Shown: in pieces, positions 23,909 to 31,500 of the stretch | How the letters are laid out: every line of letters starts with the position of its first letter | How positions within the stretch are numbered: position 1 is the first letter of the stretch | DNA from: JARKQH01 sp964631605 | Lineage (GTDB): Bacteria > Verrucomicrobiota > Verrucomicrobiia > Limisphaerales > UBA8199 | DNA: 42,378 nucleotides | NCBI GenBank assembly: GCA_964631605.1 | Contig: CAZVYG010000041.1 | Span: forward strand, 1-42,378 | Reading direction: 5' to 3' | Notes under the pieces: model-generated | Told to the model about the DNA's origin: nothing | Seen by the model: only the letters and a program-made list of their open reading frames with translations | The model's database searches: none | Translations under genes and position numbers: made by a program

Positions 23909-25000
23909 CCGGTATCAAGTTCGGGGCCTTGGTGGTGGCGCGGGGCGGGGTTGATGGAGAAACTGGCAGGGTTGAAATTTGGCGGGGCGGATGGAAGTTC
24001 GTCTGGGGTGTGATGCTGGAGCTCTGCGGATTTTGCGTCTCGGCGGTTTCTCTGGAGGCGGCGCCGAGTCTTGAGGTTTGAGCGAACCACAGAGACGCGA
24101 AGGGACGCAGAGGTCCGGTATCAAGTTCGGGGCCTTGGTGGTGGCGCGGGCTTGATGGAGAAACTGGCAGGGTTGAAGTATGGCCGGGCGGATGGAAGTT
24201 CGTCTGGGGTGTGATGCTGGGGCTCTGCGGACTTTGCGTCTCGGCGGTTTCTCTGGAGGCGGCGTCGAGTCTTGAGGTTCAAGAGAACCACAGAGACGCG
24301 AAGGCACGCAGAGTCCCGGTATCAAGTTGGGGGCCTTGGTGGTGGCGCGGGGCGGGGTTGATGGGGGTAGCCTGGCAGGGTTGAAGTATGCCGGGGCGGA
24401 TGGGAGTTCGTCTGGGGTGTGATGCTGGAGCTCTGCGGATTTTGCGTCTCGGCGGTTTCTCTGGAGGCGGCGTCGAGTCTTGAGGTTTGAGCGAACCACA
24501 GAGACGCGAAGGCACGCAGAGGTCCGGTATCAGGTTCGGGGCCTTGGTGGTGCCGCGGCGCAGGGTTGATGGGGGAAGCCTGGGAGGGTTGAAGTTTAGC
24601 GGGGCGGATGGAAGTTCGTCTGGGGTGTGATGCTGGAGCTCTGCGGATTTTGCNNNNNNNNNNNNNNNNNNNNNNNNNNNNNNNNNNNNNNNNNNNNNNN
24701 NNNNNNNNNNNNNNNNNNNNNNNNNNNNNNNNNNNNNNNNNNNNNNNNNNNNNCTGGAGCTCTGCGGATTTTGCGTCTCGGCGGTTTCTCTGGAGGCGGC
24801 GCCGAGTCGCGGGGTGTGAGCGAACCACAGAGGCGCGAAGGGACGCAGAGTTCCGGTATCAAGTTCGGGGCCTTGGTGGTGGCGCGGGCTTGATGGGGGA
24901 AGCCTGGCAGGGTTGAAGTATGGCGGGGCGGATGGAAGTTCGTCTGGGGTGTGATGCTGGAGCTCTGCGGATTTTGCGCCTCAGCGGTTTTCGGGGGGCG
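23909..25000. repeat. Tandem array of a ~205-bp non-coding unit
   Basis: A unit starting CCGGTATCAAGTTCGGGGCC recurs at 23909, 24115, 24316, 24524 and 24853. Unit lengths are 206, 201 and 208 bp for the first three copies. The fourth contains the 100-N gap, and the fifth is partial, degrading near 25000. Each unit includes GTCTGGGGTGTGATGCTGGA and the ACCACAGAGACGCGAAGG type of sequence, similar to a widespread intergenic repeat of the 'accacagagacgcagagg' kind. Unit lengths are not all multiples of 3, so the long minus-strand frames through the array shift phase and are not taken as coding. It lies between the SASA gene and wrbA. Confidence 0.88.
24654..24753. other. Assembly gap of 100 N inside the repeat array
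   Basis: Exactly 100 N, the usual scaffolding placeholder. The 21 bases before it (24633-24653) and the 21 bases after it (24754-24774) are identical, so the two contigs share an end overlap. Collapsing gap and overlap would give a repeat unit of 208 bp. The true number of units here is unknown. Confidence 0.95.
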
Positions 25001-25091
25001 GGGAACTGGATAAAGGGCAACGGGCGGGCATGGTAGGGGCGAAGGCGGAAAAAGCATTGGGCAAGGCGGAGAAGTGGTGCGAGATTAAGGC

Positions 25092-25715
25092 ATGCAAACC
25101 ACGACTGAGAAACTGCGGACGAGGATACTGGTGCTTTATTACTCGATGTATGGGCATGTGGAGACGCTGGCGGGGGCCATCGCCGAGGGGGCGCGTTCGG
25201 TCGAGGGGGTGGAGGTCACCGTCAAGCGGGTGGCGGAGTTGATGCCGGAGGATGCGGCGCGCCGGGCGGGGGCCAAGGTGGATCAGGCGGCCCCCGTTGC
25301 CTCGCCGAAAGAACTCGCCGATTACGATGCGATCCTCTTTGGCACACCGACCCGCTTTGGAAACATGGCGGCGCAGATGCGCAATTTCCTGGACCAGACC
25401 GGCCAGTTGTGGGTGAAGGGGGCGCTCGTGGGCAAGGTGGCCAGCGTGTTTACCAGCACCGGGACCGGCGGCGGGAACGAAGCGACGATCTTAACCTTCA
25501 TCCCGACCTTGCTGCACCACGGCATGATTTACGTGGGGCTGCCGTATTCGTGCCCGGAGTTGTCGGAGGTCAGTGAAGTCAAGGGCGGCAGTCCGTATGG
25601 GTCGGCAACCATCGCCGGGGCGGACGGCTCGCGCCAGCCGACCGCCAAGGAGCTCGCGATGGCGCGCTTCCAGGGCGCGCACGTTGCCAAAATCGCCGTC
25701 CGGCTGAACGGCTGA
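25092..25715 (+). CDS. wrbA: NAD(P)H:quinone oxidoreductase, WrbA family
   Basis: A flavodoxin-fold cytoplasmic enzyme of 207 residues that reduces quinones by two electrons using NAD(P)H and FMN. Motifs: YYSMYGHVETLA (FMN phosphate loop), LFGTPTRFGNMAAQMR followed by FLDQTG, TSTGTGGGNEATIL, and HHGMIYVGLPY. The length matches WrbA (about 200). The ATG at 25092 gives a short N-terminal extension (TTTEKLRT). It lies just downstream of the repeat array and is convergent with nuoD, 6 bp apart. A link with the nuo block through the quinone pool is plausible but not shown. Confidence 0.95.
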   Translation: MQTTTEKLRTRILVLYYSMYGHVETLAGAIAEGARSVEGVEVTVKRVAELMPEDAARRAGAKVDQAAPVASPKELADYDAILFGTPTRFGNMAAQMRNFLDQTGQLWVKGALVGKVASVFTSTGTGGGNEATILTFIPTLLHHGMIYVGLPYSCPELSEVSEVKGGSPYGSATIAGADGSRQPTAKELAMARFQGAHVAKIAVRLNG

Positions 25716-25721
25716 GCCGGC

Positions 25722-26855
25722 TCAACGGTCAATGTCGGGAATGACGAGGTCGAGGCTGCCCATCACGGCCAGGGCATCGGGCAGCAGGAGGCCGCGGCTG
25801 GCTTCCTCGAAAAGGCTCAGGTTCGAAAGGCAGGGCGTGCGCAACTTCACGCGGTAGGGAATCTCCTTGTTGTCACTGACGATGCGCACCATGAAGCGCC
25901 CGCGGGCGGCTTCGACCGCGTAGCAGTAATCGCCGGCCGGAAGCTTCAACACCCGGGGCACTTTGTCCGCCATGATCGGGCCGTCGGGGAGTTTGTCCAG
26001 CGCCTGCTCGATGATGCGCAGGCTCTGGGCCATTTCCTCCATTCGCACCCGGTAACGGGCCATCGAATCGCCCTCGGGGAAAGTCGGGATGATAAAATCA
26101 AATTCCGGATACACCGAGTAGGGCTCGGCGCGGCGCACATCGTAGGGCACGCCCGACCCGCGGATGACCGGGCCGGTGGCGCCGTATTTGCGGCACAGCT
26201 CGGCGCTGATGGGGCCGATGTTTTCCAGGCGCTTGCGGAGGATGATGTTGTCGGTGACCAAATCCCGGTACATCTTCAGGCGCGGCCGCATCTGGTGGAC
26301 AAACTCGCGGGTGCCTTTGAGGAAGGCCTCGTCCACGTCGTTGTAGAGTCCGCCAATGCGGTAATAGGAATACGTCAGCCTCGAACCCGTGATGCCTTCG
26401 AGCAAGTCGAGAATCTTCTCGCGATCGTCGAAGGCGTACAGCAGGGGGGTGAATCCGCCGAGGTCGAGCAGAAAAGCGCCCCACCAGACCAGGTGGCTCG
26501 AGATGCGATTCAGTTCCGAGGTGATCACCCGGAGGTACTCGGCCCGGGGCGGCACCTGAATTTTGGCCGCCCGTTCGACCGCGCCCACGAAGGCGTGGGT
26601 GTAGGTCATCGCCGACAGGTAATCTATCCGGCTGGTGTTCGGCAGGTATTGGGCGTAGGTGCGGTTCTCGCCCATCTTCTCCTGCATTCGGTGGATGTAG
26701 CCAACCACCGGTTCGGCGCGGACGATGTATTCGCCGTCCATCGTCATCTTGACGCGCAGCACGCCATGCGTGGCGGGGTGCTGGGGACCGAGGTTGATGA
26801 CAAACGTCTCGCGGCCGGTATCCGCGTCGGTGACAATGTTTTCCTTGACGATCAC
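25722..26855 (-). CDS. nuoD: NADH-quinone oxidoreductase subunit D
   Basis: The 49-kDa-type subunit of respiratory complex I, 377 residues, part of the peripheral arm that forms the quinone site with NuoB. Motifs: NLGPQHPATHGVLR near the N-terminus, GYIHRMQEKMGE, YLSAMTYTHAFVGAVE, GASGP-type middle (YGATGPVIRGSG) and the C-terminal LDLVIPDIDR. It starts with GTG at 26855, overlapping the nuoC stop (GTGA). It is the last gene of the block, and no nuoE/F/G follows; wrbA is convergent after it. Confidence 0.95.
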   Translation of the reverse strand: MIVKENIVTDADTGRETFVINLGPQHPATHGVLRVKMTMDGEYIVRAEPVVGYIHRMQEKMGENRTYAQYLPNTSRIDYLSAMTYTHAFVGAVERAAKIQVPPRAEYLRVITSELNRISSHLVWWGAFLLDLGGFTPLLYAFDDREKILDLLEGITGSRLTYSYYRIGGLYNDVDEAFLKGTREFVHQMRPRLKMYRDLVTDNIILRKRLENIGPISAELCRKYGATGPVIRGSGVPYDVRRAEPYSVYPEFDFIIPTFPEGDSMARYRVRMEEMAQSLRIIEQALDKLPDGPIMADKVPRVLKLPAGDYCYAVEAARGRFMVRIVSDNKEIPYRVKLRTPCLSNLSLFEEASRGLLLPDALAVMGSLDLVIPDIDR

Positions 26856-27370
26856 GAGTTGAAGTCTTTTCGGAGCGGGTGATAGTCCGCGTCCTCGGGC
26901 AGCAGGAACGGCGTCAGGTTCGGATGCCCCGCGAAGCGGATGCCGAAGAAATCATGGGTTTCCCGTTCATGCCAGTTGGCGCCCGGGAAGACGCGCGAGA
27001 TGGTGGGCAATTCCGGGTTGTCGCGGGGCACGCGCGTGCGCACCACCGCCCGGAGACCGGTGTGCGGGTGGAAGAAGTCATAGACAATCTCCATCTGCTG
27101 CTGGGCAATCCAGTCCACGCCGGTAATGGTATCCATCGCGAACCCCGCCCGGTCCATCTGCTCCGCGGCAAACACGACCTGGTCGGGAGCCACGGTCGCG
27201 TCCGCGTGATATCCTTTCAGCGCGTGGTCCACTCCCTGAAAGGGCAGGGCAATTTGCGGGAGCGGGTTGGGTGGGGGCGCGGGAGCCGCGGCGGCGGTCG
27301 CGTCCGCCGGCGGGGCGGCCGGAGCGGCGGGTTTGGACCCGGGGCCGGGGGCGGAGGCAGGGGAACTCAT
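26852..27370 (-). CDS. nuoC: NADH-quinone oxidoreductase subunit C with Ala/Pro-rich N-terminus
   Basis: The 30-kDa-type complex I subunit, 172 residues. The core motif RVFPGANWHERETHDFFGI and the end LLPEDADYHPLRKDF are diagnostic. The ATG at 27370 is chosen because it lies 5 bp after the nuoB stop; the longer open frame upstream is an antisense artefact of nuoB. The first roughly 40 residues are an unusual Ala/Pro/Ser linker (SKPAAPAAPPADATAAAAPAP) absent from typical NuoC, before the conserved part at about residue 45. It is peripheral-arm, cytoplasm-facing. Confidence 0.93.
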   Translation of the reverse strand: MSSPASAPGPGSKPAAPAAPPADATAAAAPAPPPNPLPQIALPFQGVDHALKGYHADATVAPDQVVFAAEQMDRAGFAMDTITGVDWIAQQQMEIVYDFFHPHTGLRAVVRTRVPRDNPELPTISRVFPGANWHERETHDFFGIRFAGHPNLTPFLLPEDADYHPLRKDFNS

Positions 27371-27375
27371 CGGGA

Positions 27376-27888
27376 CTATTCGGGTTTGACGACCGGCCAG
27401 CGGCGTTTGCCGGTGAGTTTTTCCTCGAGCTTCAGCAAGCCCTCGATCAGTGCCTCGGGCCGCGGCGGACAGCCGGGAATATACACATCCACGGGGAACA
27501 GCTTGTCCACGCCCTCGACCACCGCGTACTGGCCGGGGAAGACAAACGGCCCGCCGGAAATGGCGCAGTTGCCCATCGCGATCACCCACTTCGGCTCCGG
27601 CATCTGGTCGTAAAGGGTTTTGACCGCGGCGGCCATCTTCTTATTGACGGTGCCAGCCACAATCATGACGTCCGCCTGCCGCGGCGAGGGGCGAAACACT
27701 TCCGCGCCAAACCGCGCCAGGTCGAACCGCGAGGCCCCGGCCGCCATCATCTCAATCGCGCAGCACGCCAGCCCAAACGTCAGCGGCCACAAGGAATTGG
27801 CCCGGCCGAGATTCAACAACTCGTCCAGCTTGGCGAATTTGACGTAAGGCGCGCAGTCCTTCAGGAGCTGATCTTCTTGGGTTTCCAT
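27376..27888 (-). CDS. nuoB: NADH-quinone oxidoreductase subunit B
   Basis: The PSST-type subunit of complex I, 170 residues, carrying the terminal iron-sulfur cluster N2. Cys ligands appear in GLACCAIEMM, MGNC and VYIPGCPPRPEALIEGLL. The remaining family motifs are SRFDLARFGAEVFRPSPRQAD and VAGTVNKKM. It starts with the ATG at 27888, so it overlaps the end of nuoA by 28 bp. The order A-B-C-D is the standard one. Confidence 0.96.
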   Translation of the reverse strand: METQEDQLLKDCAPYVKFAKLDELLNLGRANSLWPLTFGLACCAIEMMAAGASRFDLARFGAEVFRPSPRQADVMIVAGTVNKKMAAAVKTLYDQMPEPKWVIAMGNCAISGGPFVFPGQYAVVEGVDKLFPVDVYIPGCPPRPEALIEGLLKLEEKLTGKRRWPVVKPE

Positions 27889-28259
27889 GCAAACACTTCC
27901 TTCTTCCAGGCATACACAATGACCAGCGACAAAATCCCCACGAAAATGAACACCTCGACAAAGTCGCGAATCGGAAAGACCCGGTCGTACACCACCGCCA
28001 CCGGAACCAGGTAGAGCACATCCACCGCGAACGCCACAAACACCAGCGCATACAAATAATACACCGCGCTGTAGCGAATCCACGCGTCGCCGATCGGCTC
28101 CATCCCGCACTCGATATATTGATCGGTCTTGTTCGCATACGCCCGCGTGCGCCGGGCCATGATCAGATGGACCAGCACAATCGGACCCAGCGCGAACGCC
28201 AGTCCGCCCAAGCAAAAGGCGAACAGATAAAACAGATCGCCAAACAAGACGTCTTCCAT
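27861..28259 (-). CDS. nuoA: NADH-quinone oxidoreductase subunit A
   Basis: A small membrane subunit of complex I, 132 residues, with three transmembrane segments: FYLFAFCLGGLAFALGPIVL, YYLYALVFVAFAVDVLYLVP and FIFVGILSLVIVYAW. The conserved loop YIECGMEPIGDA is present. The ATG at 28259 is followed by a normal membrane N-terminus. A TTGACG at plus 28289-28294 (CGTCAA) sits 30-35 bp upstream and could be a -35 element. It is the first gene of the nuoABCD block. Confidence 0.95.
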   Translation of the reverse strand: MEDVLFGDLFYLFAFCLGGLAFALGPIVLVHLIMARRTRAYANKTDQYIECGMEPIGDAWIRYSAVYYLYALVFVAFAVDVLYLVPVAVVYDRVFPIRDFVEVFIFVGILSLVIVYAWKKEVFAWKPKKISS

Positions 28260-28491
28260 GCTGCCAATCTCAGGAACCCGGCCTGTCGCGTCAACACAAA
28301 TGGTGCGCTTTACCTGCCTTTTTTTGTCATTGCCAGGGCATTGCATGGCCAACCCCGGTTCGGCAGCCGGGTCGCAACGCGGGTTTAGCCCGGCTTGCCA
28401 CAGTCTTCCGAGCACCGGGCGGCCTGGGGCAAGCAATTCCAAACCCGGACCGGACTTGGCTGATCCCGGACACGCTTTGTCCATCCACGGA
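28260..28491. promoter_or_regulatory. Intergenic region upstream of nuoA
   Basis: A 232-bp spacer that contains the presumptive nuo promoter (TTGACG on the minus strand at 28289-28294; no good -10) and lies behind the propeller kinase gene. A plus-strand frame through it is a shadow. No terminator hairpin with a T-run is obvious. Confidence 0.35.
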
Positions 28492-31400
28492 TTAGAGCTT
28501 GTCGGTGGTGAGGATGAGAGTGGTGCCTTCGCCTGGGCGGCTGTGAATCTCGAGGTTGGCGCCGAGTTTGGCGGCGCGGGCGCGGAGGTTTTTGAGGCCG
28601 TTGCCGGTCGTGGCGGCGGCGGGGTCGAATCCCACGCCATTGTCACGAACGAGGAAACGCCAGCCCCCGGCTTGCTGCTCGAAGCGGGCTTCGACGACGG
28701 TGGCCTGGGCATGTTTGGCGACGTTGGTGAGGGCTTCCTTGAAGAGGAAGAACAGGTGCTGGCGAAAATCCAGCGAGAGTCTGCGGGCGGGGTCCACGCC
28801 TTTGCATTCGAGCCGGAATTCGATCCCGCGGAGCATGACACCGGCAAAATCCTTCATGCGCAGGAGCAAGTCCTGGAGGCTGTCGAGGCCGGGATTGATC
28901 AGCCAGATGATATCGCGGATGGCATTGGAGGTTTGGACAGAGATGCGGTGGATTTCGTTGATGTCCTGGCGTTCTTCGGGGCTGAGAGTTCCGTGCTGGG
29001 CGAGCATGCGGCTCAGCAGGGTGATGCTCCAGAGGCTCGAGCCGATGTCATCGTGCAGGTCGCTGGCGATGCGGACGCGCAGACGTTCCAGCTCGCGCCG
29101 GCGGTTTTGTCTCAGGCGGTAAAGGCCGGCCAGCGCCAGGACAACCGTGGCGGCGGCGGTGATGCGGAACGTGTAGGTAGCCCACCAGAAGGGCGTGACC
29201 ACCAGGGCCACGCTGGCTCCGGTTTCATTCCAGACGCCGTCGTTGTTGCGGGCGACGACGTGAAAGCGGTATTTGCCCGGTCCCACCTTCGGATAGCGGG
29301 CGGCGCGGCTGGGAGTTGCTTCGCTCCAGCCGCGGTCGAACCCTTCGAGCTGATAACGGAAGGCCACCTTGCCCGGCGCGGTGAAGCTCAGGGCGGTGAA
29401 CTGGAACTGGAGGTTTTCCTTGCCCGGCGGCACGTAAACGATGTCGTCGAACGGGACCGGTTCATTTTCGATGAGGACGGCTTCAAGGACGACTGGCGGT
29501 GGGGCGGTATTGAGCTTGACGCCTGCCGGGTCGCGGAACACCAGACCTTTGGAGGTGGCAAACCAAACGGTGCCGGGGTGCGAGGGGGAGCTGCGAGACT
29601 GGGTTTGGGGCAGGCATTGGAGGGCGGGCAGGCCGTCTTCCTTGCCGAAGGGGGTGACATCGAGGAATGAGGCGCGACCGTCGGCGAAGGCATTAAGCTG
29701 GTCTTTGCGATAGCGATAGATGCCGCTGCTGGAGCCGACCCAAAGATTGCCGTCGGCGTCGCCGCGCAACTGGACAACGGCTTCCTCGACCAGGCGGTTG
29801 GGGCCCGGGAAGACCGTGATCCGCCCCTGCCAGAGCCGGCAAAGGCCGCCCGCGGTGCCGATCCAGAGGGTGTCTTCGACGTCGGCATGTAGAGCTCCGA
29901 CATAGCCGCTGGGCAAACCCTGGTCCGGGGTGTAGCTGGTCCATCGCCCGTTGACGAGCTGGAACAGGCCGTCGCCGGTGGTGCCGACCCAGAGCGAGCC
30001 GCCCGGGCCGGGTTCCAAGGCACAGGCAAACGCCCCGCGGAAACCCCAGGGGGTGTTGTAGCGCGTCACTTGACGCCCCTGGAGATGGTTGAGTCCCCCG
30101 TTGCGGGTGCCGATCCAAAGGCCGCCCCCGGCCTCCGCGCACAGAACGCTGATCTGGCTGTCGGAAATGCCGTTCCGTTCGCTAAACTGGCGGACCACCC
30201 CCTGGGCGTATTGCAGCAGGCCGTCGCTGCGGGTGCCCAACCAGATCGTGTCGGCTGCCGTGGTGCAGGCGGTCTGGACAACGACGCCCTCGGGCAGGGG
30301 GAGGTGTTGGACGAATTGAAAGCCGTTGTCTTCGAACCGGTAAAGGCCGTAGTCGTTTGCGACCAGCCAAAGTTCGCCGCTCCCGGTCTCAAAGATCGGC
30401 ACAGTGCCCCACTCGCTGAAGCCTTCCCCGTAAGAGGCCCAGCGCAGTTGCCGCCGCTTAAGCCGGTACAGGCCGTGGCCAGCGGTGCCGACCCAGAGGT
30501 TTCCTTCGTAATCCTCGCACAACGCGGTGGCCGCGCTGGGGAAGGCGACAATCCGGTTGACCTCGAGCGGCCCGGTTTTAGGGGCGGCTTCATAGAGTTC
30601 ACCAGCGCTGGTGACAAACCAGATTCTGCCGTCGGTGGCGCGTTTGAGGGCGCGGATGGCCGCCCCGCCGATTTTCGAGGAGGGCACGATGCTGGCGGCG
30701 CCGGAGGATTCGAGGCGGAACAAACCCGGCTGGCCTCCCGCCCACAAGCGCCGCTCTTCATCCTCGTAAAGACAATGGAAAACCGCGCCGCGCATGGCTT
30801 CGAATCCGGGCGCCTCAAAAGGCACCACCCGCTCCTGTCGGAGTTGATAAAGCCCCTTGCGGGTGGCAAACAGCATGGGCGAGCGCTCGGGTCGGCACAC
30901 GGCATACACCGGCTCGTCCGGCAGGGCCTCGGATTGAAAAAACCCCTCGCGCTGACCCTCTCGCAGCCGGTTGAGCCCCGAGTCGGTCCCGACCCACAAC
31001 TCGCCCTCGCGACCTTTGCCCACACAGAGAATGGTGTCCGAGGAGAGCCCTTCCCGGGTGGAAAAGGAGGTGAAACGTCCTTTCTCGTAACGGACCAGTC
31101 CCCCGTCGGCGGTACCGATCCAAAGGATGCCCTCGCGGTCTTCGTAAAGGCACAGGATGCGGTTGCTGACCAGGCCGGGATGGTCCACGGCGCGAAAGGT
31201 CGAAAAACGAACGCCATCGAAGCGAGCCAGGCCGTTGGAGGTGCCCACCCAAAGATACCCATCCTGCGTCTGCACCACCGCCGTCACCGCGTTGTGAGGC
31301 AGCCCCGCTTCGGTTTGCCAGACGTCGGTTACAAAATCCGTTTCCCGGGAAAACCCGGCGGCGCCGAGAAACACCCACAGGACAAGCAGGCAGAACCCCA

Positions 31401-31500
31401 ATTCCCGCCTCAGCAGTTCCGGGCCGGCGAAGTCTGACCGGCTGCTCTCTCCGGGCGCGGCGCCAATCCGGTCAATGTCTCCTTGAGTGTCAACCGGCAT
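28492..31500 (-). CDS. Hybrid-type propeller sensor histidine kinase (HisKA_3), no receiver
   Basis: A protein of 1002 residues from the ATG at 31500; an upstream frame start would add 64 Arg-rich residues within the previous gene. After an N-terminal hydrophobic segment (LGFCLLVLWVFLGAAG) comes a long periplasmic beta-propeller made of two-component-regulator repeats (LWVGTSNGLARFDG, ILWIGTADGGLVRYEKG, LWVGTDSGLNRL, and many more). A Y_Y_Y domain (FRYQLEGFDRGW), a transmembrane segment (ITAAATVVLALAGLY), a HisKA_3 dimerisation domain with H816 in ASDLHDDIGSSL, and an HATPase with NGVGFD and GLKNLRARA follow. This class (PF07494/PF07495/PF07730) usually senses glycans and phosphorylates a NarL-type regulator. 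No such regulator lies here. The start overlaps the upstream kinase by 11 bp. Confidence 0.9.
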   Translation of the reverse strand: MPVDTQGDIDRIGAAPGESSRSDFAGPELLRRELGFCLLVLWVFLGAAGFSRETDFVTDVWQTEAGLPHNAVTAVVQTQDGYLWVGTSNGLARFDGVRFSTFRAVDHPGLVSNRILCLYEDREGILWIGTADGGLVRYEKGRFTSFSTREGLSSDTILCVGKGREGELWVGTDSGLNRLREGQREGFFQSEALPDEPVYAVCRPERSPMLFATRKGLYQLRQERVVPFEAPGFEAMRGAVFHCLYEDEERRLWAGGQPGLFRLESSGAASIVPSSKIGGAAIRALKRATDGRIWFVTSAGELYEAAPKTGPLEVNRIVAFPSAATALCEDYEGNLWVGTAGHGLYRLKRRQLRWASYGEGFSEWGTVPIFETGSGELWLVANDYGLYRFEDNGFQFVQHLPLPEGVVVQTACTTAADTIWLGTRSDGLLQYAQGVVRQFSERNGISDSQISVLCAEAGGGLWIGTRNGGLNHLQGRQVTRYNTPWGFRGAFACALEPGPGGSLWVGTTGDGLFQLVNGRWTSYTPDQGLPSGYVGALHADVEDTLWIGTAGGLCRLWQGRITVFPGPNRLVEEAVVQLRGDADGNLWVGSSSGIYRYRKDQLNAFADGRASFLDVTPFGKEDGLPALQCLPQTQSRSSPSHPGTVWFATSKGLVFRDPAGVKLNTAPPPVVLEAVLIENEPVPFDDIVYVPPGKENLQFQFTALSFTAPGKVAFRYQLEGFDRGWSEATPSRAARYPKVGPGKYRFHVVARNNDGVWNETGASVALVVTPFWWATYTFRITAAATVVLALAGLYRLRQNRRRELERLRVRIASDLHDDIGSSLWSITLLSRMLAQHGTLSPEERQDINEIHRISVQTSNAIRDIIWLINPGLDSLQDLLLRMKDFAGVMLRGIEFRLECKGVDPARRLSLDFRQHLFFLFKEALTNVAKHAQATVVEARFEQQAGGWRFLVRDNGVGFDPAAATTGNGLKNLRARAAKLGANLEIHSRPGEGTTLILTTDKL

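Noticed and set aside
23909..25000. CRISPR array
   Set aside because: Units are about 205 bp and nearly identical throughout; there are no short repeats with unique spacers and no cas genes.
23815..25057. Minus-strand repeat-protein-like frames through the tandem array
   Set aside because: Unit lengths vary (206, 201, 208) so the frame shifts between copies; composition is low-complexity Pro/Arg/Ser. Treated as non-coding repeat.
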